A stretch of DNA of 64,000 bases. Source: WHSW01 sp963777775. GTDB taxonomy: Bacteria; Actinomycetota; Thermoleophilia; Solirubrobacterales; 70-9. Below, piece after piece: positions 1-8,457 of this stretch (positions are counted from its first letter, which is position 1; every line of letters begins with the position of its first letter). The stretch is taken from positions 1,178,001 to 1,242,000 of the forward strand of contig CAVZRL010000009.1 in assembly GCA_963777775.1 (NCBI GenBank). Direction: 5' to 3'. The notes below the pieces were generated by a model. That model worked only from the letters and a program-made list of their open reading frames with translations. It ran no database searches and was not told the DNA's origin. A program made the position numbers and the translations under genes.

Positions 1-2
1 CC

Positions 3-1061
3 GGCGGCCGTGCCCGCGCGGCGCGCCGGGCCGCGCTTGGCGTGGCCGGAGTACTGGGCGCCGCGCTGACCTTCATCGCCGCGAAGCGGATCGGGGTCGA
101 CACGGTGGTCGCGAACGTGGTCCGGTCGGACCTCACCTGGGTGCTGGTGGCGACGGCGCTGATGTGCGCCTCGCTGTTCCTTCGCGCCAGCTCGTGGTTC
201 GCGATCGCCCGGTCCGCCCTCCCGACGGGACCCCTGCGCCGCCGCGACGTGACCTCGGCGACGATGATCGGGGTGCTGATGTCCGCGACCCTGCCCGCGC
301 GCCTCGGAGAACCGGCGAGGGCGATGGTGCTCGCCCGCCGGGTCGGACGCATGCGCGAAACCCTGCCCGTGCTGCTCGGGACGCTCGTCTCGCAGTCGGT
401 GCTCAATATCGTCGCCCTGGTCATTCTCGGCGCGATCATCGTCGGCTCGACCGATCTCTTTCACTCCAGCTCGGAGCGCCTCTTCCTGCTCAGCCTCGCG
501 CCGATGGTGCTGCTGGTCGCAGTGCTGCTGGCCCCGGTCCTGGTCCGCCAGAACGGCTCCGGACGGGTCGCCCGCGTGGTCGGAGCGATCCGCAGCGCCC
601 TGCTGCGGGTCCGCAGCGGCCTGGTCGTCTTCCGCGATCCGCGCCGGGGCCCGGTGGCGGCGATCGCCCAGCTCGTGGCATGGGGCCTTCAGCTGCTCGC
701 CTGCTTCGCGCTCTTTACCGCCCTCGGTCTCGACCACGAGCCCGCGATCGGGATCGGGGCCGCGGCGGCGGTGTTGTTCGCGGTCAACGTGACCGCTGTG
801 ATCCCGGCGACCCCGTCGAACATCGGGGTGTTCCAGCTCGCGACGATCAGCGTCCTGACCACCGGTTTCGGGATCGGGGCCGCTGACGCGCTCGCCTACG
901 GGGTGATCCTGCAGGCGGTCGAGATCGCGACCGCGGTTACCCTCGGCCTGCCGGCCCTGGTCCGCGAGGGCGTCACCTGGCAGGACATGCGCCTGCGAGC
1001 CCTGTCCGCCGCTCCGGTTCGCCTGCGCCCGGTGGAGGCCGGCGAGTCGGTTTCGTCGTAG
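3..1061 (+). CDS. Lysylphosphatidylglycerol synthase-type transmembrane (UPF0104/YbhN) protein, 5' partial
   Basis: Integral membrane protein with about 8 hydrophobic segments. It carries the family's late Pro/Gly motif, here ATPSNIGVFQLA near the C-terminus, and the early block LPARLGEPARAMVLAR. Family members resemble the flippase domain of MprF and are often annotated as LPG synthase TM or YbhN. No catalytic synthase domain is present, so a lipid-flipping or envelope role is inference. The frame is open to the left edge and reads through an Arg/Ala-rich stretch typical of a cytosolic N-terminus. The GTG at 42 is therefore probably internal and the true start lies outside the window. It ends 43 nt before the metH leader. 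Confidence 0.8.
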   Translation, partial: GGRARAARRAALGVAGVLGAALTFIAAKRIGVDTVVANVVRSDLTWVLVATALMCASLFLRASSWFAIARSALPTGPLRRRDVTSATMIGVLMSATLPARLGEPARAMVLARRVGRMRETLPVLLGTLVSQSVLNIVALVILGAIIVGSTDLFHSSSERLFLLSLAPMVLLVAVLLAPVLVRQNGSGRVARVVGAIRSALLRVRSGLVVFRDPRRGPVAAIAQLVAWGLQLLACFALFTALGLDHEPAIGIGAAAAVLFAVNVTAVIPATPSNIGVFQLATISVLTTGFGIGAADALAYGVILQAVEIATAVTLGLPALVREGVTWQDMRLRALSAAPVRLRPVEAGESVSS

Positions 1062-1103
1062 CCCGCCGCGACCGGCGATGGCGAGCGCCTCGCTATCCTT
1101 TCT

Positions 1104-1200
1104 GCACCATCCAGAGCGGCTGAGGGACCCGGACCTCCGATGCCGCCGCAACCGCTGATCTCCCCGGAGAGACGCATGGTGCGACAGCCGGGACCGATGG
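1104..1200 (+). promoter_or_regulatory. SAM riboswitch (S-box class) in the metH leader
   Basis: The leader carries S-box landmarks in order: CCAGAG (1111-1116), GAGGGAC (1122-1128), the GAUGCCGCCGCAACC block (1139-1153) and GGUGCGAC (1178-1185). P2 can form from GCGGC (1116-1120) with GCCGC (1142-1146), with inner GAGG/CCUC pairs. P1 is CCAUC (1107-1111) with GAUGG (1196-1200). The last two bases of P1 are the first two of the metH Shine-Dalgarno GGAGGT (1199-1204), so ligand-stabilised P1 would mask it. A competing 7-bp helix, GCACCAU (1104-1110) with AUGGUGC (1176-1182), could be the ligand-free state. A -10-like TATCCT at 1094-1099 would start RNA at about 1106. S-box RNAs repress methionine genes when SAM is high. 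Confidence 0.8.
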
Positions 1201-1211
1201 AGGTAGGCCAC

Positions 1212-4200
1212 TTGCGAGGCGCAGACAGCCGAGACAGAGACTTCCTCAGCGCGATCCGCGAGCGGATCGTGGTCTTCGACGGCGGCATGGGCGCGACCCT
1301 GGAGCAGTTCGACCTCGGCCCCGAGGACTACGGCGGGCTGGCGGGCAAGTGCCACGAGGCGCTGGTCCTCAACCGCCCCGACGTGATCGAGGGCGTGCAT
1401 GCGTCGATGCTTGATGCCGGCGCGCAGGTGGTCGAGACCGACACCTTCCAGGGCTCGCGGATCAAGCTCGACGAGTGGGGTCTGGGAGAGCAGACGCTCG
1501 AAATCAACACCAGAGCGGCGGAGATCGCGCGCAAGGCCGCCGGGCCGGAGCGCTTCGTCGCCGGCTCGATCGGGCCGACCGGATTCCTGCCCGCGTCCGA
1601 CGACCCGACCCTGGGCGCGATCTCGTTCGCCGAGCTCGTCGAGGTGTTCGCCGAGCAGGCACGCGGCCTGGTCGCCGGCGGCGCCGACCTGATCATCATC
1701 GAGACGGCGCAGGACATCCTCGAGGTCAAGGCGGCGGTGTTCGGGGCCCGCGAGGCGTTCAAGCAGGCCGGCCGCGAGCTGCCGATCCAGACCTCCGTCT
1801 CGCTGCTGCCCCAGGGCGGCAAGATGCTGCTCGGGACGGACATCCAGGCGGTGCTGACGACCCTGGCGGCGCTCGACGTGCAGGTGATCGGGCTCAATTG
1901 CTCGACCGGCCCCGAGGACATGCGCGACGCGATCCGCTACCTGGGCGAGACCTGCCCGCTGCCGGTCCACTGCATCCCCAACGCCGGCCTCCCGCTCCAG
2001 GGCCCGGACGGCGAGACGATCTTTCCCGAGACCCCCGAGCAGATCTCCTCGGTGCTCGGCGAGTTCGTCGAGCGCCACGGTGTCTCGATCGTCGGCGGCT
2101 GCTGCGGGACGACACCCGAGCATGTCCGCGCGCTCGCGGAGCGGGTCGCCGGGCGCACGCCTGGCGAGCGGCCGGCCCCCGGGCGAGCTCAGGTCTCGAG
2201 CATGATGACCGCCACCGACCTGGTCCAGGAGCCGCGGCCGACCCTGGTCGGCGAGCGGGTCAACTCGCAGGGCTCGCGCAAGGCAAAGGAGCTGCTGCTC
2301 GCCGAGGACTACGAGGGCATCGTCGCGGTCGCCGAGGACCAGGTCAACGGGGGAGCGCACGTGCTCGACCTCTGCGTGGCGCTGACCGAGCGCAGCGACG
2401 AGGACGAGCAGATGAGCGAGGTCGCGAGCCGCGTCTCGCTGACCCAGCCGGCGCCGCTGCAGATCGACTCGACCGAGCCCGAGGTGATCCGGGCGGCGCT
2501 CGAGCGCACCCCGGGGCGCGCGATCGTCAACTCGGTCAACCTCGAGGCGGGCCGCGAGAAGCTCGACCGCGTGGTGCCGCTCGCCCGCGCCCACGGGGCG
2601 GCGCTGATCGCGCTCACGATCGACGAGGTCGGGATGGCGAAGACCGCCGAGCGCAAGCTCGAGGTTGCGCGGCGGATCAAGGAGCTCGCCTGCGACGAGC
2701 ACGGGCTCGATCCGGAGCTGTTGATCTTTGACGCGCTCACCTTCACGCTGACCACCGGCGACGAGGAGTGGAGGCCCTCGGCAGTCGAGACGATCGAGGG
2801 GATTCGGCGGATCAAGGCCGAGCTCGGCCCGGTCAAGGCCTCGCTCGGCGTCTCCAACGTCTCGTTCGGGGTCTCGCCGCCGGCACGCGCGGTGCTCAAC
2901 TCGGTCTTCCTGCATCACTGCGTCGAGGCGGGGCTCGACCTGGCGATGGTGAACCCGAACCACATCACGCCCTACGGCGAGATCTCCGCCCACGAGCGCG
3001 AGCTCGCCGACGACCTGGTCTACAACCGACGCGAGGATGCGCTCGAGCGCTTCATCGCCCACTTCGAGTCGAAGGGGCCCGAGGACGAGGCCGAGGCGGA
3101 GGACCCGACCGAGGGGATGGAGCCCGAACAGGCGCTTCACTGGCACATCCTGCGCCGAAAGAAGGAGGGGGTTGAGGCTCAGATCGACGCCTCGGTCGAG
3201 AAGATCGGCGCGGTCCCGACCCTGAACGAGGTCCTGCTGCCGGCGATGAAGGAGGTCGGAGACAAGTTCGGAGCCGGCGAGCTGATCCTGCCCTTCGTGC
3301 TCCAGTCGGCAGAGGTGATGAAGCGCGCGGTCGCCCAGCTCGAGCAGTACCTGGATCGGATCGAGGGGCACACCAAGGGCAAGGTCGTGGTCGCGACCGT
3401 GTTCGGTGACGTCCACGACATCGGCAAGTCGCTGGTCAACACGATCCTGACCAATAACGGCTACACGGTGTTCGACCTCGGCAAGCAGGTGCCGGTGGAG
3501 ACGATCATCGAGGCGGCGCTCGAGCACGAGGCGGACGCGATCGGGCTCTCGGCGTTGCTCGTCTCGACCTCGAAGCAGATGCCGGCCTGCATTCAGGAGC
3601 TGCACCAGCGTGGGCTCGAGTTTCCCGTCCTGATCGGCGGCGCGGCGATCAACCGCGACTTCGGACGCCGGGTGCTCTACCCGTACGGCAAGGAGTCCGA
3701 GGAGATCTACGAGCCCGGCGTCTTCTACTGCAAGGACGCTTTCGCGGGGCTGGACACGATCGACGCCCTGGTCGACGAGTCGGCACGCGAGTCACTGGTC
3801 GCCAAGATCCGCGACGAGGCCGGCGAGCTGCGCAGGCGCCCCGTCGCCGAGGACCAGGGGCCGCCGACGAGCGACGACTCGGTCCGCTCGGCGGCCGCAA
3901 CTGACAACCCGATCCCCGAGCCGCCGTTCCGGGGCGCACGCGAGGTCGAGGTCGACCTGGACGAGGTCTATCCGTACCTGGATCGTCACGTGCTGTTCAA
4001 GCTCCACTGGGGCGGTCGCGGCAAGAAGGGGGAGGAGTGGCGCCGGATCGTCGAGGGCCACGACGGCGACGAGGGCTTCGCCGCGAAGCTCGAGCGGATG
4101 TGGGGCGAGCAGGACTACCTGCGCCCGCGGGTGCGGATCGGCTACTTCCCATGCAACTCCGACGGCAACGAGCTGGTCGTCTTCGACCCGGCCGATCCGG

Positions 4201-4817
4201 AGCGCGAGCTGGAGCGGCTGGTCTTCCCGCGCCAGCCCCGCCACGACCGGATCTGCCTCGCCGACTTCTTTCGCCCGCTCGGGACGGAGCGCGACGTCGT
4301 GGCCCTGCAGGCGGTCACGGTCGGACCCGAGGTCACCGAGCGGATCGCGCAGCTCGAGCGCGATGGCGAGTTCGCCGAGCAGCTCTTCGTCCACGGGCTC
4401 GGTGTGCAGGCCGCCGAGGGCCTGGCCGAGTGGCTGCACGCGCAGGCGCGGCGCGAACTCGGGATCGAGCCCGACCAGGGTCGGCGATACTCGTGGGGCT
4501 ATCCGGCCTGCCCCGACCAGTCCGAGCACGAGAAGGTCGAGCGCCTGCTCGGACTCTCGGAGATCGGGATCGCGCTCTCGGGCGGCTACGCGCTCGAGCC
4601 CGAGCAGTCGACGGCGGCAATCATCGCCCATCATCCGCAGGCGGTCTACTTCGGGATGAAGTCCGGCTTCATCCCAGCCGAGGCGAAGGGCGACGAGCTG
4701 ATCGCCGGCACCCCGCGCGGCGGCGAGCTGCCGCCCGACTCGGACCCGGACGGGGACGGAACCGTCGCGTCGGAGTCCGAGAGTCAGCCCTCGCTCGACC
4801 CCACCCCGGCCCCCTAG
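1212..4817 (+). CDS. metH: Cobalamin-dependent methionine synthase
   Basis: Transfers a methyl group from 5-methyl-THF through cobalamin to homocysteine; cytosolic. All four modules are present in about 1201 aa (E. coli MetH is 1227). The homocysteine domain (about 15-320) has zinc-ligand cysteines in GLNCSTGP (about 230) and GGCCGTTPEHV (about 296-297). The pterin domain begins at PTLVGERVNSQGSRKAK (about 342). The B12 cap and Rossmann domain (about 640-860) has DVHDIGKSLV, whose His ligates cobalt. The AdoMet reactivation domain (about 915-1180) has RYSWGYPACPD. The start is TTG 1212 with GGAGGT seven nt upstream. The in-frame ATG at 1140 lies inside the SAM riboswitch and cannot be the start. 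The stop overlaps the convergent hydrolase gene by 4 nt. Confidence 0.97.
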   Translation: MRGADSRDRDFLSAIRERIVVFDGGMGATLEQFDLGPEDYGGLAGKCHEALVLNRPDVIEGVHASMLDAGAQVVETDTFQGSRIKLDEWGLGEQTLEINTRAAEIARKAAGPERFVAGSIGPTGFLPASDDPTLGAISFAELVEVFAEQARGLVAGGADLIIIETAQDILEVKAAVFGAREAFKQAGRELPIQTSVSLLPQGGKMLLGTDIQAVLTTLAALDVQVIGLNCSTGPEDMRDAIRYLGETCPLPVHCIPNAGLPLQGPDGETIFPETPEQISSVLGEFVERHGVSIVGGCCGTTPEHVRALAERVAGRTPGERPAPGRAQVSSMMTATDLVQEPRPTLVGERVNSQGSRKAKELLLAEDYEGIVAVAEDQVNGGAHVLDLCVALTERSDEDEQMSEVASRVSLTQPAPLQIDSTEPEVIRAALERTPGRAIVNSVNLEAGREKLDRVVPLARAHGAALIALTIDEVGMAKTAERKLEVARRIKELACDEHGLDPELLIFDALTFTLTTGDEEWRPSAVETIEGIRRIKAELGPVKASLGVSNVSFGVSPPARAVLNSVFLHHCVEAGLDLAMVNPNHITPYGEISAHERELADDLVYNRREDALERFIAHFESKGPEDEAEAEDPTEGMEPEQALHWHILRRKKEGVEAQIDASVEKIGAVPTLNEVLLPAMKEVGDKFGAGELILPFVLQSAEVMKRAVAQLEQYLDRIEGHTKGKVVVATVFGDVHDIGKSLVNTILTNNGYTVFDLGKQVPVETIIEAALEHEADAIGLSALLVSTSKQMPACIQELHQRGLEFPVLIGGAAINRDFGRRVLYPYGKESEEIYEPGVFYCKDAFAGLDTIDALVDESARESLVAKIRDEAGELRRRPVAEDQGPPTSDDSVRSAAATDNPIPEPPFRGAREVEVDLDEVYPYLDRHVLFKLHWGGRGKKGEEWRRIVEGHDGDEGFAAKLERMWGEQDYLRPRVRIGYFPCNSDGNELVVFDPADPERELERLVFPRQPRHDRICLADFFRPLGTERDVVALQAVTVGPEVTERIAQLERDGEFAEQLFVHGLGVQAAEGLAEWLHAQARRELGIEPDQGRRYSWGYPACPDQSEHEKVERLLGLSEIGIALSGGYALEPEQSTAAIIAHHPQAVYFGMKSGFIPAEAKGDELIAGTPRGGELPPDSDPDGDGTVASESESQPSLDPTPAP

Positions 4818-5674
4818 GTCGCCGCCGGGAACCCGGCGAGCAGCTCCTGCATCCGTTCCGGCGCCTCGATCTGCGGGCAGTGCCCGCAGCCCTCGATCAC
4901 CTCGAGCCTCGCCTCGCCGACCGCGCGCAAGACGCGCTCGGCGCCGGTCGTGAACACCATCCGGTCGCTGTCGCCCCAGACCAGGAGCAGCGGGGCACGG
5001 ATCCGCTCGAGCCGGAACGGATCGCGGATCTCGGGCAGCAGCCGCCGGCCCGTGGCCAAGACTCGGATCACGTCGCGGCGGCTGCGCACGTGACGGGTGA
5101 AGGCGCTGATCACCGCCGGGTCGACCTCCCGCGGCCGGGCGAAGGCGAGCGTCCGATACACCCGCCCGGTCGCCTCGCGGACGACGGCCTCGGGCAGCGG
5201 GACCGGGGCACGCAGGATCAGCCGGACCAGGGGAGCGCTCTCGATGATCCCGAACCAGGCCGCCATTTCGAGCCCGGCGGGAGCGATGGCGACGACGCCG
5301 CCCAGCGCCGCGTCCGGACGCTCGGCGGCGCGCATCGCTGCGCAGCCGCCGAGTGAGTTGCCGACTACGACGACCGGGCTACCGGTTCGCTCGGCCTGGT
5401 ACTCGATCGCGGCAACGACGAAGCGGTCGAGCTGGGGCAGGACGCCCGTCTCGCGGTCGAGTCGGTCCGCCCGGCCGAAGCCGGGTAGGTCGAGCGCGAT
5501 CGCCGCCCGGCCGGCGTCGGCCAGCCTTGCCAGCAGCGGGCGCCAGGTGTCGGCCGAGTCCGACCAGCCGTGCAGCAGGAGCAGCGGCGCTTCGCCGCCT
5601 CGATCGCCGTCGATCGTCAGCCCCCGGGTGGTGAACCCTCCGAGCTCGAGGCTCTGCTCGCGGATCGATGCCAT
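4814..5674 (-). CDS. Alpha/beta hydrolase
   Basis: A 286-aa cytosolic alpha/beta-hydrolase fold protein with the full catalytic triad visible: oxyanion HGW near residue 36, nucleophile Ser in VVVVGNSLGGCA, acid Asp in LLVWGDSDRM, and His in GCGHCPQIEAPE near the C-terminus. The DLPGFGRADRLDRETG region is typical of small-molecule esterases and C-C bond hydrolases. The substrate cannot be inferred. It stands alone on the minus strand, convergent with metH. A weak -10 (TGATCT) lies 9 nt upstream of the ATG. Confidence 0.85.
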   Translation of the reverse strand: MASIREQSLELGGFTTRGLTIDGDRGGEAPLLLLHGWSDSADTWRPLLARLADAGRAAIALDLPGFGRADRLDRETGVLPQLDRFVVAAIEYQAERTGSPVVVVGNSLGGCAAMRAAERPDAALGGVVAIAPAGLEMAAWFGIIESAPLVRLILRAPVPLPEAVVREATGRVYRTLAFARPREVDPAVISAFTRHVRSRRDVIRVLATGRRLLPEIRDPFRLERIRAPLLLVWGDSDRMVFTTGAERVLRAVGEARLEVIEGCGHCPQIEAPERMQELLAGFPAAT

Positions 5675-5733
5675 CGCGCCGGCAGATCAAACCTCAACCG
5701 GCGGCGGAGGTCGCCGACGCGGGTCCCTGATCC

Positions 5734-6846
5734 TCAGCGGCGCACCAGCTTCCACACCCCGCCGCCCAGCGACGCGACGTAGACGTTGCGGCGGTCGTCG
5801 GTCCCGAAGCTCGAGAGGCTGTCGATTCGCGGCAGGCCGAGTGAGCGATCGCGGCGGGCGCCGCCCAGCTTCGGCTTCAGGCTCCGGATCTGCCCCTTGC
5901 AGAAATCGCCGTACAGATAGCGCCCGCGCAGCTTGCCGAGCCCGTCGCGGACCACGTAGCCACCGGTGATCGAGCAGCCGCCGCCGCCGTGCGAGTAGGT
6001 GTGGATCGGACGGGTGTGGTCGCCGGGCGCCGGCGGATCGACCAGCGAGTTGCCCTCGAACGCGTCCCAGCCGAAGTTCGCGCCTCGGGCTCGGCCGAGC
6101 GTCTCGTAGTTGATCTCCTCGACCCGGTCTTGGCCCACGTCCGCGATCAGGATCCGGCGCCGGTCGAACGAGAACCGCCACGGGTTGCGCAGCCCGCGGG
6201 CGAAGATCTCGTCCCGCCCCTCGCCGTCGGCGAACGGGTTCGACCCCGGAATCCCGTACGGCTGCGACCCGCCGCGGCGCAGCGGGTTGATCCGCAGCAG
6301 CTTGCCGAGCAGGCTGTCGCGATCCTGGGCCTTGCCGTCGGGGTCGTCCGCCCCTCCGCCGTCGCCAGTGCCAATGTAGAGCAGCCCGTCGGGCCCGAAC
6401 TGAAGCTGGCCCCCGTTGTGGTTGTCGAACTGACGGTGGGGGACGGTGAGCACGTTGCGGGCCGACCCTTCGTTGGCCTTCAGCTTGCCGCGCTTGCGCT
6501 TGTACTCGACCACCCTGATGTCGCCGTCGTTGTCGGTGAAGTAGACGTAGAAGCGGCGGTCGCGGCGAAAGCTCGGGAACGCGATCGAGAGCAACCCCCG
6601 CTCGCCGCAGCACGAGACGCGGTTCTTGATGTTGAGGAACGATCCCTTGAGCTTGCGGTCGCCGCGCACGACCTTGACCACGCCGGGCTGCTCGACGACG
6701 AACACCACCCTGCCCGCGCCGCGCGGGCCGTGTACGTAGGTCGGCTGGTCGAACCCGGCGACCCGCGCCAGCTTGATGCCGGCCTCGGCAGCCGACGCGC
6801 CGCCGAGCGCGGCGATCACCACCAGGCTGAGCGCGAGTCGCTTCAG
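5734..6846 (-). CDS. PQQ-dependent sugar (aldose) dehydrogenase, copy 1
   Basis: Secreted six-bladed propeller of the soluble glucose/sorbosone dehydrogenase family (PF07995), which oxidises aldoses to lactones with PQQ. Family motifs are in order: FDQPTYV, VVEQPGVVKVV, CCGERGLLSIAF, NHNGGQLQFGPDGLLYIGTG (with the catalytic-type His), GLRNPWRFSFDR, IADVGQDRVEEINYE, FGWDAFEG and the C-terminal LSSFGTDDRRNVYVASLGGGV. The best start is CTG 6846, whose CTGA overlaps the aldehyde dehydrogenase stop and gives a clean signal peptide (KRLALSLVVIAALGGASAAEA). An upstream ATG at 6993 would add 49 Pro/Arg-rich residues that read antisense to nothing conserved. Last gene of the cluster; length about 370 aa. 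Confidence 0.85.
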   Translation of the reverse strand: MKRLALSLVVIAALGGASAAEAGIKLARVAGFDQPTYVHGPRGAGRVVFVVEQPGVVKVVRGDRKLKGSFLNIKNRVSCCGERGLLSIAFPSFRRDRRFYVYFTDNDGDIRVVEYKRKRGKLKANEGSARNVLTVPHRQFDNHNGGQLQFGPDGLLYIGTGDGGGADDPDGKAQDRDSLLGKLLRINPLRRGGSQPYGIPGSNPFADGEGRDEIFARGLRNPWRFSFDRRRILIADVGQDRVEEINYETLGRARGANFGWDAFEGNSLVDPPAPGDHTRPIHTYSHGGGGCSITGGYVVRDGLGKLRGRYLYGDFCKGQIRSLKPKLGGARRDRSLGLPRIDSLSSFGTDDRRNVYVASLGGGVWKLVRR

Positions 6847-8411
6847 AGCCCGAGCCGGTTGCGCACGCCGCGCGCGTTGAGGAACCGGTACAGGCGCCGG
6901 ACCAGGCCGCGGCGACGGGCGCTGTAGGGGAACCAGATCGGCTCGGACTTCGCCTGCGGCAGGCGTGGGACGGTGAGCGCCTTGGTGCGGCAAAAGCGCC
7001 GAATGCCCTGCGACCCGTGCCGAGTGCCGATCCCGGAGCGCTTCCAGCCTCCCATCGGCAGCCCGAGCACGTTGTAATTGATCAGCACGTCGTTGACATT
7101 GCAGTGGCCGGCGTCGAGCCGGCGGCCGATCCGCTCGCCCTCCGCCGCGTCGCCGGCGAACACGCTCGAGCCGAGCCCGTAGGTGGTGTCGTTCGCGAGC
7201 TCGATCGCCTGCTCGACGTCGTCCACCTTCATCACCGCGATCACGGGTCCGAAGGTCTCCTCGCGCATCACCTTCATCGAGTGGTCTGTGTCAGCGAGCA
7301 GGGTCGGCTCATACCAATCGCCGGGCCCGTCGCCGCGCCGGCCGCCGGTCAGCACACGGGCGCCCGCGGCGCGCGCTTCCTCGACCTGCTCGGAGACGAT
7401 CTCGACCTGCGCCGGCGAGGTCATGGCTCCGATCTCCGCCGTGTAGCCGGAGTCGTCGGCGCCCATGCGCAGGTCCTCGATCTTCGTTCTCAGGCCGTCG
7501 AGGAACCGGTCGTAGACCGGCTCCTCGACGTAGACGCGCTCGATCGAGATGCAGATCTGCCCGCTGTTGGCGAGGCCCCCCCAGGCAGTCGCGTTGACCG
7601 CCCGCTCGAGGTTCGCGTCGCGGGTCACGATCATCGGGTCCTTGCCGCCCAGCTCGAGGCTGACCGGGGTCAGGGTCTCGGCGGCGCGTTTCATCACCAG
7701 CTTGCCGGTCCGCTCCGAGCCGGTGAACTGCACGTAGTCGGCCTCGTCGATCAGGGCCCCGGCGGTCTCGGGGCCTCCGTTGACGACCTGGATCACGTCG
7801 GGCGCGCCGATCTCGTCGCCCCAGGCACGAACGATCTCGAGCAGGGTCAGCGGGGTGAGCTCGGAGGGCTTGAGGACGACGGAGTTGCCGGCCACGAGAG
7901 CCGGGATCGAGTCGCCGATCGAGAGGATCAGGGGGAAGTTCCAGGGGCTGATGTTGCCGATCACGCCGAACGGGGCGTAGACGATCTTGCTGCGCTTGGC
8001 CCGCAGCAGGGGGTTCTGCGGCGTGACGACCTCGTCGGCGAGGTAGCGGGGCCCCTCGCGGAGCCAGAAGTTGATCGCGTCGATGCAGTAGAAGGACTCG
8101 AGCGCCGCATCGGCCCGCACCTTGCCGCTCTCCGCCTGCATCATCGAGTCGAGCCGGTCCTGGTTGTCGAGGATCCAGTCGCGCAGCCCCTCGAGCCACC
8201 GACGCCGGCCGTCGAAGCCGATCGCCTCCCAGGCCGGCTGCGCCGCGCGGGCGCGCTCGAACGCCTTCGAGACCGCAGCGGGGGCGTCGATCGTCAGCGT
8301 CTCGAGCAGGCCGCCGTCGCTCGGGCTGCGGACCTCGAAGGTCTCCTCGGCATCGGGTCTGCCGTTGCCCGCCTCGGTCTGTGTGGTCTCGGGCCGGGTC
8401 GCGAATTCCAT
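6843..8411 (-). CDS. NAD(P)-dependent aldehyde dehydrogenase (succinate-semialdehyde/betaine-aldehyde type)
   Basis: ALDH-superfamily enzyme of about 522 aa that oxidises aldehydes to acids with NAD(P). Motifs seen are the Rossmann/substrate block NISPWNFPLILSIGDSIPAL, catalytic Glu in LELGGKDPMIV, catalytic Cys in NSGQICISIERV, and EETFGPVIAV. A C-terminal tail ends in basic residues (SARRRGLVRRLYRFLNARG), suggesting membrane or nucleic-acid proximity (inference). The start ATG 8411 is preceded by AAGGTAGAG; the longer frame to 8492 would overlap the upstream dehydrogenase. It sits between two PQQ sugar dehydrogenases, so it may take an aldehyde made in the same pathway. Substrate specificity is not readable. 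Confidence 0.9.
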   Translation of the reverse strand: MEFATRPETTQTEAGNGRPDAEETFEVRSPSDGGLLETLTIDAPAAVSKAFERARAAQPAWEAIGFDGRRRWLEGLRDWILDNQDRLDSMMQAESGKVRADAALESFYCIDAINFWLREGPRYLADEVVTPQNPLLRAKRSKIVYAPFGVIGNISPWNFPLILSIGDSIPALVAGNSVVLKPSELTPLTLLEIVRAWGDEIGAPDVIQVVNGGPETAGALIDEADYVQFTGSERTGKLVMKRAAETLTPVSLELGGKDPMIVTRDANLERAVNATAWGGLANSGQICISIERVYVEEPVYDRFLDGLRTKIEDLRMGADDSGYTAEIGAMTSPAQVEIVSEQVEEARAAGARVLTGGRRGDGPGDWYEPTLLADTDHSMKVMREETFGPVIAVMKVDDVEQAIELANDTTYGLGSSVFAGDAAEGERIGRRLDAGHCNVNDVLINYNVLGLPMGGWKRSGIGTRHGSQGIRRFCRTKALTVPRLPQAKSEPIWFPYSARRRGLVRRLYRFLNARGVRNRLGL

Positions 8412-8457
8412 CTCTACCTTCGTCTCCTCGCTCGGGTCCTCGGACTGTACAGGCGGT

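Noticed and set aside
1140..1211. In-frame ATG start of metH at 1140
   Set aside because: It lies within the SAM riboswitch aptamer and has no Shine-Dalgarno; TTG 1212 has GGAGGT at 7 nt.
4037..5356. Long plus-strand frames in the metH 3' end and opposite the hydrolase
   Set aside because: Low-complexity Arg/Ala/Gly composition typical of shadow frames in high-GC DNA.
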